A stretch of 64,000 nucleotides of DNA from assembly GCA_947491935.1 (NCBI GenBank), contig CANLLF010000001.1:1-64000 (forward strand). The letters are read 5' to 3'. The position numbers were made by a program, and so were the translations under genes. Origin of the DNA: an uncultured Roseicyclus sp. (lineage in GTDB: Bacteria > Pseudomonadota > Alphaproteobacteria > Rhodobacterales > Rhodobacteraceae). Below are positions 18,116 through 28,208 of the stretch, piece by piece (position 1 is the stretch's first letter; every line of letters begins with the position of its first letter). A model generated the notes under the pieces. It worked only from the letters and a program-made list of their open reading frames with translations. It did no database searches and was not told the origin of the DNA.

Positions 18116-18132
18116 GCGCGCGCGCGCGCGCG
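18116..18132. repeat. Alternating GC dinucleotide tract
   Basis: Seventeen bases of uninterrupted alternating G and C separate the VOC-protein stop codon (18133-18135) from the ribosome binding region of the DUF1499 gene. Such tracts favour Z-DNA and can slip during replication. It is the longest dinucleotide tract I noticed in the window. Confidence 0.9.
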
Positions 18133-18564
18133 TCAAGTGTCTGGTCCGGTCTCCGCCCCCGGCGCCACCTGATGAACCTCGATCACGTTGCCATCGGGGT
18201 CGTAGAAGAACACCTGTCGCCAGCCCTGCACCGCCTGGTCGCCCCAATCGGAATAGGGCACGCCATTGGCTTCGAGATGCGCCAGGAATGCATCAAGATC
18301 ATCGCAGCGATAGGCAATGTGCCCCCGGCTCACCGGGTTCACCACCTGCCCGGCCCGAAACGCGGCGTGCATGTCCTTCTGGGCCAGATGGGTCTGGATC
18401 GCACCGTCGCTCAGGAAGGCCACATCGCCAGCATACCCCTTGCCCTTCTCAAGCCGGGGCAAGCCATGATCGGGCCGCTCCAGCCCCATCACATCGCGCC
18501 AGAACGCATCGGCGCGCGGAACATTTTCGGTGACAAGGTTGATGTGATGGAGGGTCAGTTTCAT
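18133..18564 (-). CDS. VOC family protein (glyoxalase/dioxygenase fold)
   Basis: This 143-aa protein is a single vicinal-oxygen-chelate domain. 'LHHINLVTENVPRADAFWRDVMGL' starts the first beta-alpha-beta-beta-beta unit and 'HIAYRCDDLDAFLAHLEANG' and 'FFYDPDGNVIEVHQ' form the second. Metal ligands are likely His6, His94 and the Glu of VIEVHQ. The substrate cannot be told from sequence; glyoxalase, fosfomycin-resistance-like and dioxygenase roles all occur in the family. The true ATG is 18564; longer frames upstream are not homologous. It diverges from the nucleoside hydrolase gene. Confidence 0.88.
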   Translation of the reverse strand: MKLTLHHINLVTENVPRADAFWRDVMGLERPDHGLPRLEKGKGYAGDVAFLSDGAIQTHLAQKDMHAAFRAGQVVNPVSRGHIAYRCDDLDAFLAHLEANGVPYSDWGDQAVQGWRQVFFYDPDGNVIEVHQVAPGAETGPDT

Positions 18565-18628
18565 GGCCCTCTCCTTGCATGTTCCTGACCATCCGGTCAA
18601 ACATTGCGACTGGATTTGGGGGGCTGGC

Positions 18629-19564
18629 ATGGCACGCAAGATCATCATTGATACCGATCCCGGGCAGGACGACGCGGTGGCCATCCTTCTGGCGCTCACC
18701 TCGCCCGAGGTCGAGGTTCTGGGGATCACGGCGGTTGCGGGCAACGTGCCGTTGGAATTGACCGCGAAGAACGCCCGCATCGTGTGCGAGCTGGCCGGGA
18801 GACCGGATGTGAAGGTCTTCGCAGGCTGCGACCGGCCGCTACGCCACACGCTGGTGACGGCGGAACATGTGCACGGGAAGACCGGGCTTGACGGGCCGAA
18901 GCTGGCCGATCCCGTGATGCCGCTTCGGCCAGAGCATGCGGTCGATTTCATCATCGACACGCTGCGGGCGGAGCCGACCGGAACCGTCACGCTCTGCCCG
19001 TTGGGACCGCTCACCAACATCGCTACGGCGTTCGAAAAGGCGCCCGATATTGTCGGGAAGGTGCAGGAAATCGTCTTGATGGGTGGGGCCTACTTCCAGG
19101 TGGGCAACATCACGCCAGCCGCCGAATTCAACATTTACGTCGACCCGGAAGCCGCTGATATCGTGTTCAAATCCGGTAGGCCGATCACCGTGATGCCGCT
19201 GGACGTGACCCATAAGGCCCTGACAACCGCGCCCCGGGTTCAGGCCTTTCGCGATTTGGGCAGCAAGGCCGGAACGATGGTGGCGGAATGGACGGATTTC
19301 TTCGAGCGCTTCGATAAGGAGAAGTATGGCTCCGCCGGCGCGCCGCTCCACGATCCATGTGTGATTGGCTACCTGATCCAACCAGATCTGTTTCAGGGCC
19401 GCCATGTGAATGTGGAAATCGAAACGCAATCCGATCTGACCCGCGGCATGACGGTTGCCGATTGGTGGGGCGTCACAGACAGGGCGAAAAACGCCATGTT
19501 CATGGGAGATCTGGACGCGGACGGGTTCTTTGCGCTTCTGGTGGAGCGCATCGGGCGGCTTTGA
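18629..19564 (+). CDS. Inosine-uridine-preferring nucleoside hydrolase family
   Basis: This 311-aa protein is a ribonucleoside hydrolase that cleaves the N-glycosidic bond for salvage. The calcium-binding N-terminal motif 'IIIDTDPGQDDAVAILLAL' begins at residue 5, and 'MGGAYFQVGNITPAAEFNIYVDPEAA' and 'PLHDPCVIGYLI' complete the ligand set. I chose the ATG at 18629 because it directly precedes the motif. Its TGA overlaps the ATG of the next gene by one base, so the exported protein downstream is translationally coupled. Confidence 0.93.
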   Translation: MARKIIIDTDPGQDDAVAILLALTSPEVEVLGITAVAGNVPLELTAKNARIVCELAGRPDVKVFAGCDRPLRHTLVTAEHVHGKTGLDGPKLADPVMPLRPEHAVDFIIDTLRAEPTGTVTLCPLGPLTNIATAFEKAPDIVGKVQEIVLMGGAYFQVGNITPAAEFNIYVDPEAADIVFKSGRPITVMPLDVTHKALTTAPRVQAFRDLGSKAGTMVAEWTDFFERFDKEKYGSAGAPLHDPCVIGYLIQPDLFQGRHVNVEIETQSDLTRGMTVADWWGVTDRAKNAMFMGDLDADGFFALLVERIGRL

Positions 19565-20019
19565 TGCGCTGTCTGGCGGCGCTTCTGGTCCTGTTTTCCA
19601 CCGCGCCGCTCACCGCGCAGGGCACGGGCGAAGCCATGGTAACCATTCGGGATCAAACGCTGTTCCTGTCCGCTGACAATCGCAACAGCGCGGTGCCCAT
19701 GGTGGTATGTGGCGCGGACCATCTGAGCCTCACATTCGCGCAGTTGCATCTTCGATTTCCCATGCCACCCTTTCTGGAGATCACCTTGCGCAACGGGCCC
19801 GAGGGATGGTCTGTCGACGCCCTTCGGCTGGATCAAACCGGTGATGCAATTGATGCGTTCGTGACCCCGCCGGATGCCCGGATCAGCGACATGACAGTCG
19901 CGGAGGACGGAACCATCGGTGCGGTCCTGACGGGGCAAGCCATGGTCGCCGGATCGCCTTTGGGATCCGAGCTTGTCACCGTGGATGTCGAATTCACCAT
20001 GACCTGCCCGGCGGAGTGA
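19564..20019 (+). CDS. Exported protein of unknown function
   Basis: This 151-aa protein has a clear signal peptide ('[18 protein letters not shown]', cleavage near residue 19) and no later membrane segment, so it is probably periplasmic. The mature part contains two Cys ('VVCGADH' and the C-terminal 'FTMTCPAE') that could form a disulfide. I recognise no family. Its ATG overlaps the nucleoside hydrolase stop (TGATG), which suggests a related task, but no enzymatic motif is visible. Confidence 0.7.
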   Translation: MRCLAALLVLFSTAPLTAQGTGEAMVTIRDQTLFLSADNRNSAVPMVVCGADHLSLTFAQLHLRFPMPPFLEITLRNGPEGWSVDALRLDQTGDAIDAFVTPPDARISDMTVAEDGTIGAVLTGQAMVAGSPLGSELVTVDVEFTMTCPAE

Positions 20020-20087
20020 TCCCGCGCCCACTGGCGCCCCGCCGTGGCAGCCCCTACATCTCGGGCAACAGCGCCAGGACCCCTTCG

Positions 20088-21530
20088 ATGACCATTCAAT
20101 TCCCGTTCGACAACAGCTACGCCCGCCTGCCTGACCGCTTTTTCACCCGGCAGGCCCCGGTGCCCGTCGATGCGCCGAAGCTGATCGCGCTGAACCGGCC
20201 TTTGGCCGAGCAGCTTGGCCTTAACCTTCCGGAGGATGAGCGCGATCTGGCGGAGCTCTTTGCGGGCAACACAGTGCCTGAAGGCGCCGCCCCGCTGGCG
20301 CAGGTCTATGCCGGCCATCAATTCGGCGGCTGGTCCCCGCAATTGGGGGATGGCCGCGCCGTTATGCTGGGGGAGGTCGTCGCGCCCGATGGCAGGCGGT
20401 TCGACATCCAGTTGAAAGGCGCGGGCCAGACGCCCTATTCCCGCATGGGGGACGGGCGCGCCTGGCTCGGGCCCGTCTTGCGCGAATACATCATCTCAGA
20501 GGCTATGGCCGCCCTGAATATCCCCACCACCCGCGCGTTGGCCGCGGTGGAGACGGGTGAAATCGTCCTGCGCGAGGGGCGGATGCCCGGTGCGATCTTC
20601 ACGCGCGTGGCGTCGAGCCATATTCGCGTGGGCACCTTCCAGTTCTTCGCCGCGCGGCAGGATATCGAGGCGCTGCAAGCGCTTCTCGATCACACCATCG
20701 CGCGCCATTACCCCGATGCCGAGGGGCCCGGCGGCCTTCTGGATGCGGTCATCGGTGCGCAGGCCCGCCTGATCGCGCGATGGATGGGCGTCGGCTTCAT
20801 CCACGGCGTGATGAACACCGACAACATGACGCTATCGGGCGAGACCATCGATTATGGCCCCTGCGCCTTCATGGACGCCTATCACCCCAATATGGTCTTC
20901 AGTTCGATCGACCAATTCGGGCGCTACGCCTATGCCAACCAGCCCCAGATCGGAGCGTGGAACCTCGCGCAACTGGCCACGGCCCTGCTGCCGCTCATGC
21001 CGGATCGGGAAGCCGCGATCGAAGACTTCACCGAAGCCGTGAATGGCTTTGCCGCGCGGTTCGATGCCGAATGGCACGCCGTGCTGCGCGCAAAACTGGG
21101 CCTGTCGACCGGGGAAGACGATGACGTCGCGCTTGCCTTCGATTTGCTGGACCGGATGGCGCAAGGCGGCGGTGACTTCACGCAGACCTTCCGGGCGCTG
21201 GCCTCCGACGATCCGGCACGCGCGTCTGAGGCTTTCGCGGCCCCCGCACTTCTTGCCCCGTGGCTCGACGCATGGCGGGCCCGCCTGGCACGCGACCCGC
21301 AGGATGCCACCGAGCGGAAGGCGACGATGCAGGCTGTAAACCCGGCGCTAATCCCACGAAATCACCGGGTCGAAGAGGCCATCCAGGCCGCCGTTACGGG
21401 CGACTATGCCCCGTTTCGCCGCCTCATCGCGGCGCTGGCCCATCCTTTCACTGAAAGCTCCGACATCGCCGATCTCCAGCAATCGCCAACGGAAGCCGAG
21501 CGCGTGACGCAGACCTTCTGCGGCACCTGA
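20088..21530 (+). CDS. selO: Protein adenylyltransferase SelO (YdiU family)
   Basis: SelO (480 aa) is a pseudokinase-fold enzyme that transfers AMP to protein Ser/Thr/Tyr residues and is linked to redox stress. Diagnostic stretches are '[21 protein letters not shown]', '[18 protein letters not shown]', '[12 protein letters not shown]', '[10 protein letters not shown]' and '[11 protein letters not shown]'. I chose the ATG at 20088, which gives the usual N terminus '[15 protein letters not shown]'. The C-terminal selenocysteine of animal SelO is absent, as is usual in bacteria. It is a single gene followed by two repeats. Confidence 0.93.
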   Translation: MTIQFPFDNSYARLPDRFFTRQAPVPVDAPKLIALNRPLAEQLGLNLPEDERDLAELFAGNTVPEGAAPLAQVYAGHQFGGWSPQLGDGRAVMLGEVVAPDGRRFDIQLKGAGQTPYSRMGDGRAWLGPVLREYIISEAMAALNIPTTRALAAVETGEIVLREGRMPGAIFTRVASSHIRVGTFQFFAARQDIEALQALLDHTIARHYPDAEGPGGLLDAVIGAQARLIARWMGVGFIHGVMNTDNMTLSGETIDYGPCAFMDAYHPNMVFSSIDQFGRYAYANQPQIGAWNLAQLATALLPLMPDREAAIEDFTEAVNGFAARFDAEWHAVLRAKLGLSTGEDDDVALAFDLLDRMAQGGGDFTQTFRALASDDPARASEAFAAPALLAPWLDAWRARLARDPQDATERKATMQAVNPALIPRNHRVEEAIQAAVTGDYAPFRRLIAALAHPFTESSDIADLQQSPTEAERVTQTFCGT

Positions 21531-21558
21531 CCCATCTTTGTTCCCTGAACATGCAAAT
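21531..21558 (+). repeat. Family B short intergenic repeat, copy 1
   Basis: CCCATCTTTGTTC, five variable bases, then ACATGCAAAT directly after the selO stop. The same layout recurs at 59925-59952, with 23 of 28 positions identical and all differences transitions. Confidence 0.6.
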
Positions 21559-21615
21559 CTAACATCGGCCATAGCCACACGCTTCAACGGTGCCCACTCC
21601 ACCGCTTCAAGCGCC

Positions 21616-21637
21616 CAGATTTTCGCAAGAAAATCTG
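21616..21637. repeat. Perfect hairpin with GCAA tetraloop
   Basis: CAGATTTTC and GAAAATCTG form a perfect 9-bp stem closed by GCAA, a stable GNRA tetraloop. It lies in the gap between the convergent selO and DMT transporter genes, next to a shared 25-bp repeat. It may act in termination or as an RNA-stabilising hairpin. Confidence 0.7.
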
Positions 21638-21642
21638 CCCCC

Positions 21643-21667
21643 GGCGACGGCGAAGCCGGCGCAATCC
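21643..21667 (-). repeat. Family C 25-bp repeat, copy 1
   Basis: These 25 bases are an exact inverted copy of 24143-24167. The core GCCGGCTTCGCCG can fold on itself around a GAA or TTC loop. It sits immediately downstream of the DMT transporter stop codon in that gene's orientation. Confidence 0.85.
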
Positions 21668-21669
21668 CG

Positions 21670-22563
21670 CTATGATCCGCGCACCGGCCGGTTGATCAGG
21701 ATCAGGCCGCCGCAGACCAACGTCAGGGCCAGCAAGATCCCCGGCCCCACCTCTTCGCCCAACAGCAAACATCCCAGGCCCACGCCGAAGACGGGGGACA
21801 GAAAGGAAAACGCCGCGACGGAACTGGCGGGATAAATCGACAGGAGCCAGAGCCAGAACAGGAACCCTGCCGCCGCCACAACAATGATCTGGAACGCGAC
21901 GCCCACCCAGTGGATCAGTTCAGGCTCGCGCAACAGATCGCCGAAAAAGAGGGCGGCAAGAAGCAAAAGGGCCGCGGACACCCCCAATTGCCACAGCAAT
22001 TGCATTTCCGGGCGCACCTCGCGCAGCTTTGTCGCCCGGGCGCAGAGCGCAATGCCAGCCCAGGCCATGGCCGCCAGAAGCGCCAGCCCATCGCCCAGGA
22101 TCGACGCCTCGCCCCCTGCCCCGCCGCGCATCACCAGCGCGATGACGACGCCACAAAAGGCCAGCGCAAGGCCCGCAATCTTCGTGGCTGTCAATTGGTC
22201 CCCCGGGATCAGGACATGGGCACCAAGCGCAAGCCACATCGGCATCGTGTAGAAGATCACCGAGGTGCGTGTGACGGTGGTGAGGTCAAGCGCCCAGAAC
22301 AGGCAGAGGAATTCCAAGGCGAACAAGGCCCCGATCATCAGACCCGCCGGTATGGTGCCCGGCGCGATGGCCAAGGATATGCCGCGCGCGCGCATCCACA
22401 GATAGATCAGGATCAGGCCGCCGAGCGACCGCAGCCCCGCGAAGAAGACCGGCTGAAGCCCGTCATTCACCACCTTGATGACCACCTGATTGAACGCCAG
22501 CAGCAGGGCGAACCCGGTCAGGGAAATCGCGCCAAAGGCGTCGATGCGGGGCTTCGGCTCCAT
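21670..22563 (-). CDS. DMT superfamily (EamA) transporter
   Basis: This 297-aa inner-membrane protein has ten predicted TM segments and two EamA repeats. Examples are 'AISLTGFALLLAFNQVVIKVVNDG' at the start and 'SSVAAFSFLSPVFGVGLGCLLLGEE' in the second repeat. It probably exports metabolites or amino acids, but the substrate is unknown. I chose the ATG at 22563 (MEPKPRIDAF); another ATG lies five codons upstream. It diverges from the DUF533 gene. Confidence 0.88.
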   Translation of the reverse strand: MEPKPRIDAFGAISLTGFALLLAFNQVVIKVVNDGLQPVFFAGLRSLGGLILIYLWMRARGISLAIAPGTIPAGLMIGALFALEFLCLFWALDLTTVTRTSVIFYTMPMWLALGAHVLIPGDQLTATKIAGLALAFCGVVIALVMRGGAGGEASILGDGLALLAAMAWAGIALCARATKLREVRPEMQLLWQLGVSAALLLLAALFFGDLLREPELIHWVGVAFQIIVVAAAGFLFWLWLLSIYPASSVAAFSFLSPVFGVGLGCLLLGEEVGPGILLALTLVCGGLILINRPVRGS

Positions 22564-22709
22564 TGCCGCTCCTTCCATTGCGCCGGGCCGGAGTGACCGC
22601 CGCCACCGACCCTGTCAAGGAACCGCCGGCGCCGCGCCCGCGTTCGGTCTTTGAGAAAACACACCTTCTCTGCCATGTTGGCGGGAAGATCTATCTCGGA
22701 GGATTGACT

Positions 22710-23633
22710 ATGAGCCTGTTGAGAACCTTGGGCCGCGTGGCCATCGGTGTGGCGGCAGCGCGCGGCGCCAGTGCGTTGGTGAACCGCAATCGCGAACGCC
22801 GCTCCACGGAGGGCGGACGCGACAGCGGCGGCGGCGGTCTGCTCGATTCGCTGCGGCAGCACGAAGGGTCCGGCAACCGCGGCGGATTGGGTGAGCTTCT
22901 GGCCGGCGGTGGATCCCGCGGGGGATCCGGCGGCGGCTTTGGCGATATTCTTGAGGAATTTGGCGGATCGGGCGCCCTTGGTGGCCTGGGCGGCATGCTG
23001 GCTGGCGGGGCCGGAGGCGGATTGCTCGGTGGCCTTCTGGGCGGGGCACGGCGCGGGCAGGAACCGGCCTTCGGGCGGCGCCTGAACGAATCCCTGCTCA
23101 GTGATGGCGAGCCATCCGACCCGCCAACCGAAGAGGAAGAAGCGATGGCCGCCCTGATGATCCGCGCGATGGTCATGGCGGCCAAGGCAGACGGCCGGAT
23201 TGATGCCGCCGAGCGCGAAGCCCTGTTGGGCCAGCTTGAAGACCTTGATCCCGGAGAGCGAGCCTTTGTGGCGGAGGAGCTGAACCGCGACATCGACATG
23301 CGGGATTTTGCCCGCGACGTCCCCGATCATCCCGGTCTGCGCGCGCAGGTTTTTGCTGCCGCGATGTCCGCCATCGACGTCGACAACCGCCGCGAACGGG
23401 ACTTTGCCGACGACCTTGCAAATACCCTCGGCCTTGAAGATGCCGCTCGCGGCCATGTCCAGCGGCGCATGTCCGGCGATTACGGCGCCGCGCCCGAGCA
23501 GCCATGGGGCAAAACCGAGAACAGCCGCGCCTATTCGCAGCCCATTTCCGCGCCGGCCAGCGCGGGCGGACACTCCGGCGGCGGCAAGACGGTGCGGGGC
23601 ACACCGGGCCAGGGCACGCCGTACCGGAAGTAG
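22710..23633 (+). CDS. DUF533 / TerB-like protein (YebE-type)
   Basis: This 307-aa protein has a short hydrophobic N terminus ('LLRTLGRVAIGVAAARGASALV'), a long Gly-rich low-complexity region (about residues 35-115) with hydrophobic Gly stretches, and a C-terminal alpha-helical DUF533/TerB-like domain ('MAALMIRAMVMAAKADGRIDAAEREALL', about 150-240). It is probably membrane-associated. The ATG at 22710 follows a strong GGAGGA site and excludes an unrelated upstream extension. TerB-like domains occur in stress and tellurite systems, but no function is proven for this family. Confidence 0.85.
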   Translation: MSLLRTLGRVAIGVAAARGASALVNRNRERRSTEGGRDSGGGGLLDSLRQHEGSGNRGGLGELLAGGGSRGGSGGGFGDILEEFGGSGALGGLGGMLAGGAGGGLLGGLLGGARRGQEPAFGRRLNESLLSDGEPSDPPTEEEEAMAALMIRAMVMAAKADGRIDAAEREALLGQLEDLDPGERAFVAEELNRDIDMRDFARDVPDHPGLRAQVFAAAMSAIDVDNRRERDFADDLANTLGLEDAARGHVQRRMSGDYGAAPEQPWGKTENSRAYSQPISAPASAGGHSGGGKTVRGTPGQGTPYRK

Positions 23634-23725
23634 GCTAAACCCTGCCCGCGTGGACTTTATCCGGGCGGGCAAATCCCATAGACCCACCCCCAGCGGGCGC
23701 CCGGTGCCCACCCGGAGGGGACACG

Positions 23726-24139
23726 ATGAACGACACGATTGAGGCCCGCTGCGCCGACAAGGGCCTGCGCATGACTGAACAGCGCCGCATAATTGCGCGT
23801 GTGCTGGAGGCGTCGGACGATCACCCCGACGTCGAGGAGCTTTATGCCCGTGCCGTTGCCGTCGACCCCAAGATCTCGATCGCAACCGTCTATCGCAGCG
23901 TGAAGCTGTTTGAGGAGGCGGGTATTCTCGACAAGCTGGAATTCGGCGATGGGCGCGCCCGGTACGAGGATGCCGAGCGCGATCACCATGATCATTTGAT
24001 CGACATGAATTCCGGCGAGGTGATCGAATTCGTCGACCCCGACATCGAGGCGCTTCAGGAAAAGATCGCGGAAAAGCTCGGCTACCGGCTGAAGGGCCAT
24101 CGGCTGGAACTATACGGGGTTCCGATCAAGAAAAGCTGA
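23726..24139 (+). CDS. Fur family regulator, Mur-like (manganese/iron)
   Basis: This 137-aa metal-responsive repressor has an N-terminal winged helix ('GLRMTEQRRIIARVLEASDDHPDVEELYARA', 'SIATVYRSVKLFEEAGIL') and a C-terminal dimerisation domain. The regulatory metal site 'RDHHDHLIDMNSGEVIEF' has His87, His88 and His90. The CxxC zinc motifs of E. coli Fur are absent, as in the alphaproteobacterial Mur/Fur branch, which senses manganese or iron. No target gene adjoins it, and none of its own box sequences was evident to me. Confidence 0.88.
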   Translation: MNDTIEARCADKGLRMTEQRRIIARVLEASDDHPDVEELYARAVAVDPKISIATVYRSVKLFEEAGILDKLEFGDGRARYEDAERDHHDHLIDMNSGEVIEFVDPDIEALQEKIAEKLGYRLKGHRLELYGVPIKKS

Positions 24140-24142
24140 CGT

Positions 24143-24167
24143 GGATTGCGCCGGCTTCGCCGTCGCC
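24143..24167 (+). repeat. Family C 25-bp repeat, copy 2
   Basis: An exact inverted copy of 21643-21667, starting 3 bp after the Fur/Mur stop codon. Both copies directly follow a stop codon in the sense orientation, so the element may shape mRNA 3' ends. Confidence 0.85.
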
Positions 24168-24238
24168 CGGGCGCCCCTGCGGGGCGCTGTTTTGTTGCAG
24201 GCTCTGGCGATGGCGCTGCCGTTGATCGCTGGCTGCTG

Positions 24239-24296
24239 AGGGGGCGCTGCCCCCGGCTGCGCCTCCCCCGGGGTATTTTCGACCAATGGAAGACGA
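24239..24296 (+). repeat. Family A intergenic repeat, copy 3
   Basis: Plus-oriented copy reading GGGGGCGCTGCCCCC, GGCTGCGCC, TCCCCCGGGGTATTTTC, then GACCAATGGAAGACGAG. It lies between the Fur/Mur gene and the second DMT transporter. The ending ACCAATGGAAG is shared with the 42.7-kb copy. No other gene is seen in the 245-bp gap, apart from a chance 21-codon frame starting in the repeat's ATGGAAG. Confidence 0.7.
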
Positions 24297-24384
24297 GAGG
24301 GGTCCCGATCAGGGGGCGGTTGGGGTTTCGCCGGACCGGGTTGCCGGGTAAGGCGGGGCGGTTAAGGCGCGGGCGGGTGATGTC

Positions 24385-25251
24385 ATGGACAATCTCAAAG
24401 GCATGGCATGGATGACGCTGGCCATGTTGGGCTTCGCGCTGGTCGACACGTTCATCAAGCTCACGCTCGGCGCGCTTCCCATTGGCCAGGTTATCGTGAT
24501 CTTCAGCTTTGGCGGCGCGTCGATCTTCGGGTTAAGGGCCAAGGCGCGCGGTGAGACGGTTTTCGATCCCGGCCTGTTCACGCGCCCGTTCCTGATCCGC
24601 CTGATGTCCGAAGTCGTCGGTACGGTGTGCATCGTCGTGGCGTTGGCGAAGATCGATCTCTCCCTCATGTCCGCCATCATTCAGGCCAATCCGCTTCTCG
24701 TGACATTGGGGGCTGCACTTTTTCTTGGCGCGCAGGTGGGGTGGCGGCGGTGGGTTGCGATCCTGATCGGGTTGGTCGGCGTCCTCGTGATCGTCCGACC
24801 CGGGCTTGAGGGGTTCAACGCGGCCAGCCTCTGGGCCGTGGGCGGAACCTTCGGGCTTGTGGGCCGCGATCTGGCAACGCGGGCGATCCCGCGCGACGTC
24901 TCGACCCTGCTTCTGGCCGCCTGGGGTTTCGTGGCGGCGGGCCTTGCCGGGTTCGGCATTCTCCTTTTCGAGGGCGGCGCGACTATTCCTGACCTCCGCA
25001 TGAGCGTTCTTCTGGTGGCGGCCCTGTTGTTCGCGCTGGTGGCCTATTATGCGATCACCGCTGCAATGCGGGTCGGCGAAATTCCGGTGGTCACACCCTT
25101 CCGCTACACCCGCCTGATCTTCGCGCTCGCGCTGGCTTATGCCGTCTTCGACGAACGGCCGGACATGTGGACGCTGACCGGCGCGGGCATCGTGATCTGC
25201 ACCGGGCTCTACACGCTCTGGCGCGAACGTGAGGTGGCCCGCGCGGCATAA
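24385..25251 (+). CDS. DMT superfamily (EamA) transporter
   Basis: This 288-aa inner-membrane protein has ten hydrophobic segments and two EamA domains ('LGFALVDTFIKLTLGALPIGQVIVI', 'PFRYTRLIFALALAYAVFDERPD'). The second-half segment ending in 'WRERE' is typical of the family. It is a probable exporter or permease of unknown substrate, and it is not closely similar to the DMT protein at 21.7 kb. The intervening region holds repeats, and I see no strong ribosome binding site before the ATG. Confidence 0.87.
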   Translation: MDNLKGMAWMTLAMLGFALVDTFIKLTLGALPIGQVIVIFSFGGASIFGLRAKARGETVFDPGLFTRPFLIRLMSEVVGTVCIVVALAKIDLSLMSAIIQANPLLVTLGAALFLGAQVGWRRWVAILIGLVGVLVIVRPGLEGFNAASLWAVGGTFGLVGRDLATRAIPRDVSTLLLAAWGFVAAGLAGFGILLFEGGATIPDLRMSVLLVAALLFALVAYYAITAAMRVGEIPVVTPFRYTRLIFALALAYAVFDERPDMWTLTGAGIVICTGLYTLWREREVARAA

Positions 25252-25307
25252 TGCCAGCCCGTTACCGCTAACATAACCCTTCGCGCTCTCAACCACCTCT
25301 GCTATAG

Positions 25308-26615
<1,308 letters not shown>

Positions 26616-26649
26616 TCGCGGCGCAATACGACATTCCGATTTCTGCTTC

Positions 26650-26678
26650 GGGGCGCTGCGCGAGTGGCGCCCCTTTTT
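26650..26678 (+). terminator. Rho-independent terminator of eno
   Basis: GGGGCGC (26650-26656) pairs with GCGCCCC (26667-26673) and is followed by TTTTT (26674-26678). The stem, loop and T run form a classical intrinsic terminator 35 bp after the eno stop. Confidence 0.9.
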
Positions 26679-26744
26679 GTTGGCTGGTATTTGTGCACAA
26701 CTATGGTATGGCATTTTGGACACATATAAAGGTAGTTAGACATC

Positions 26745-28070
26745 GTGGCGCAGATGCAGGCCGCTGGATATTTCGAACGGCACCTCGTTGAGATGAACGA
26801 ACTGGACCAATTGTGGCTGACCGAATTCGGCAACCGGCGCGAATGGGCCATGCGTTGTGTTGTGATTGCGGCCGCTGCGCTTGGCATTTGGCTCTATAGC
26901 GGCCTGTGGCTCGTTCTGGTCTGGGCCGTCGCCTACTTCGCCTCGCTCGGCTTCAAATATGTCTTCCTCCGCCCCGCCGACGGACAAGCCAATCGGTCCG
27001 GCGCGCTGGGGATCGGTAGCTACGTCGCCACCGCCGTGATCTTCATTTCGCTGCCGCTCTACCTGATGACCACAGGTGATATCGTCCTGTCGTTTTGCGG
27101 CATTTGCGGCGTCGTGGCGCTCGCGGTCTTTACGCTGCTGAGGGAGGAGCCGCCAAAGGTCGTGGAACCCATCGACATTGCTGTTGGATGGGTTGTGGTG
27201 CTGGTTGCCGGCATCACCTACGTCCCGATGAGCAATTCCCTTGCGGCGCAGGCGGTGATGGCTTTGCTGTGCGTGATCGTCGGTATCTATTACACCATGG
27301 CGCTCATCACGACGCGAGCGAACCGGGCGGTTCTGCGCGAGGCGGCGCAGCGCGGCATGGAGGCCCAGAAGATGGAGGCGATTGGCCGTTTGTCCGGCGG
27401 AATTGCCCATGATTTCAACAATATCCTGACAGCCCTTCAAGGCAGCCTGGAACTCTATCACGAACTGCCCGAAGGCGCGGACCGTGATGCATTGGTCCAA
27501 GAGGCACAAATCGCCGGATCACGCGCGACGGGTCTTGTGGCGCAACTCCTGTCTTTCGCGCGCCGCGCGCCGCTCAAGGCGCAGCCGGTCGATGCCGGGG
27601 GCCTGTTGGAGGATCTGGGCACGCTGGCCAAACGGCTCCTGCCCGATACGATCCAATTGGAACTGCGCCGCCCGGCTGCGCCGGTGGAGGCCTTCGTGGA
27701 TGCCGAAAGCCTTCATGCGGCGCTGTTGAACCTGATCCTGAATGCCCGCGACGCAATCGAGGGTGACGGGCATATCATCCTGGCCGTCGACGTCACCCAG
27801 GGCGCGGCATCCGATGCCGGCATCACTCCGACCGAGAATTTTGAAACCGCACATGTCTGTTTTTCCGTGTGTGACAATGGCCCCGGAATGAGCCCGCAAA
27901 TGATGGACCGCGCCCTGGAGCCGTTCTTCACCACCAAACCGCCCGGAAGCGGATCGGGGCTCGGCCTACCGATGGCCAAGGGGTTTGCGGAGCAATCCGG
28001 CGGAGCGTTCCGGATGCGCAGTTCCGAAAACGGCACCACCGTTACGTTGCACTTGCCCATGGCCCCCTGA
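26745..28070 (+). CDS. Orphan sensor histidine kinase with six TM segments
   Basis: This protein of about 441 aa has roughly six N-terminal TM segments (about residues 36-190) and no recognisable extracellular sensor domain. A histidine kinase core follows: H-box 'GRLSGGIAHDFNNIL' with His222, N-box 'LILNARDAI', 'DNGPGMS' and 'GSGSGLGLPMAKG'. The H-box style is that of hybrid-type kinases, but no receiver domain is attached and no response regulator lies nearby. The start is uncertain: GTG at 26745 or ATG at 26754, both without a strong Shine-Dalgarno site. A TTGTGCACAA palindrome lies upstream at 26691-26700. Confidence 0.85.
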   Translation: MAQMQAAGYFERHLVEMNELDQLWLTEFGNRREWAMRCVVIAAAALGIWLYSGLWLVLVWAVAYFASLGFKYVFLRPADGQANRSGALGIGSYVATAVIFISLPLYLMTTGDIVLSFCGICGVVALAVFTLLREEPPKVVEPIDIAVGWVVVLVAGITYVPMSNSLAAQAVMALLCVIVGIYYTMALITTRANRAVLREAAQRGMEAQKMEAIGRLSGGIAHDFNNILTALQGSLELYHELPEGADRDALVQEAQIAGSRATGLVAQLLSFARRAPLKAQPVDAGGLLEDLGTLAKRLLPDTIQLELRRPAAPVEAFVDAESLHAALLNLILNARDAIEGDGHIILAVDVTQGAASDAGITPTENFETAHVCFSVCDNGPGMSPQMMDRALEPFFTTKPPGSGSGLGLPMAKGFAEQSGGAFRMRSSENGTTVTLHLPMAP

Positions 28071-28208
28071 GGGCCCCGCCGCGCACGGGTGCGGCTTTCC
28101 GCCCGAACCCGCACAACGACGCGCAACCGGAGGTTTTTCCCCGTTGCCGCGCCCGCGTTTCATGGCATTTTCGATCCTGTCACGTCCCCCGCATGCGAGG
28201 CGGGTCTC

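Noticed and set aside
24286-24351. 21-codon frame starting in ATGGAAG of repeat copy 3
   Set aside because: It begins within a dispersed repeat and has no ribosome binding site.
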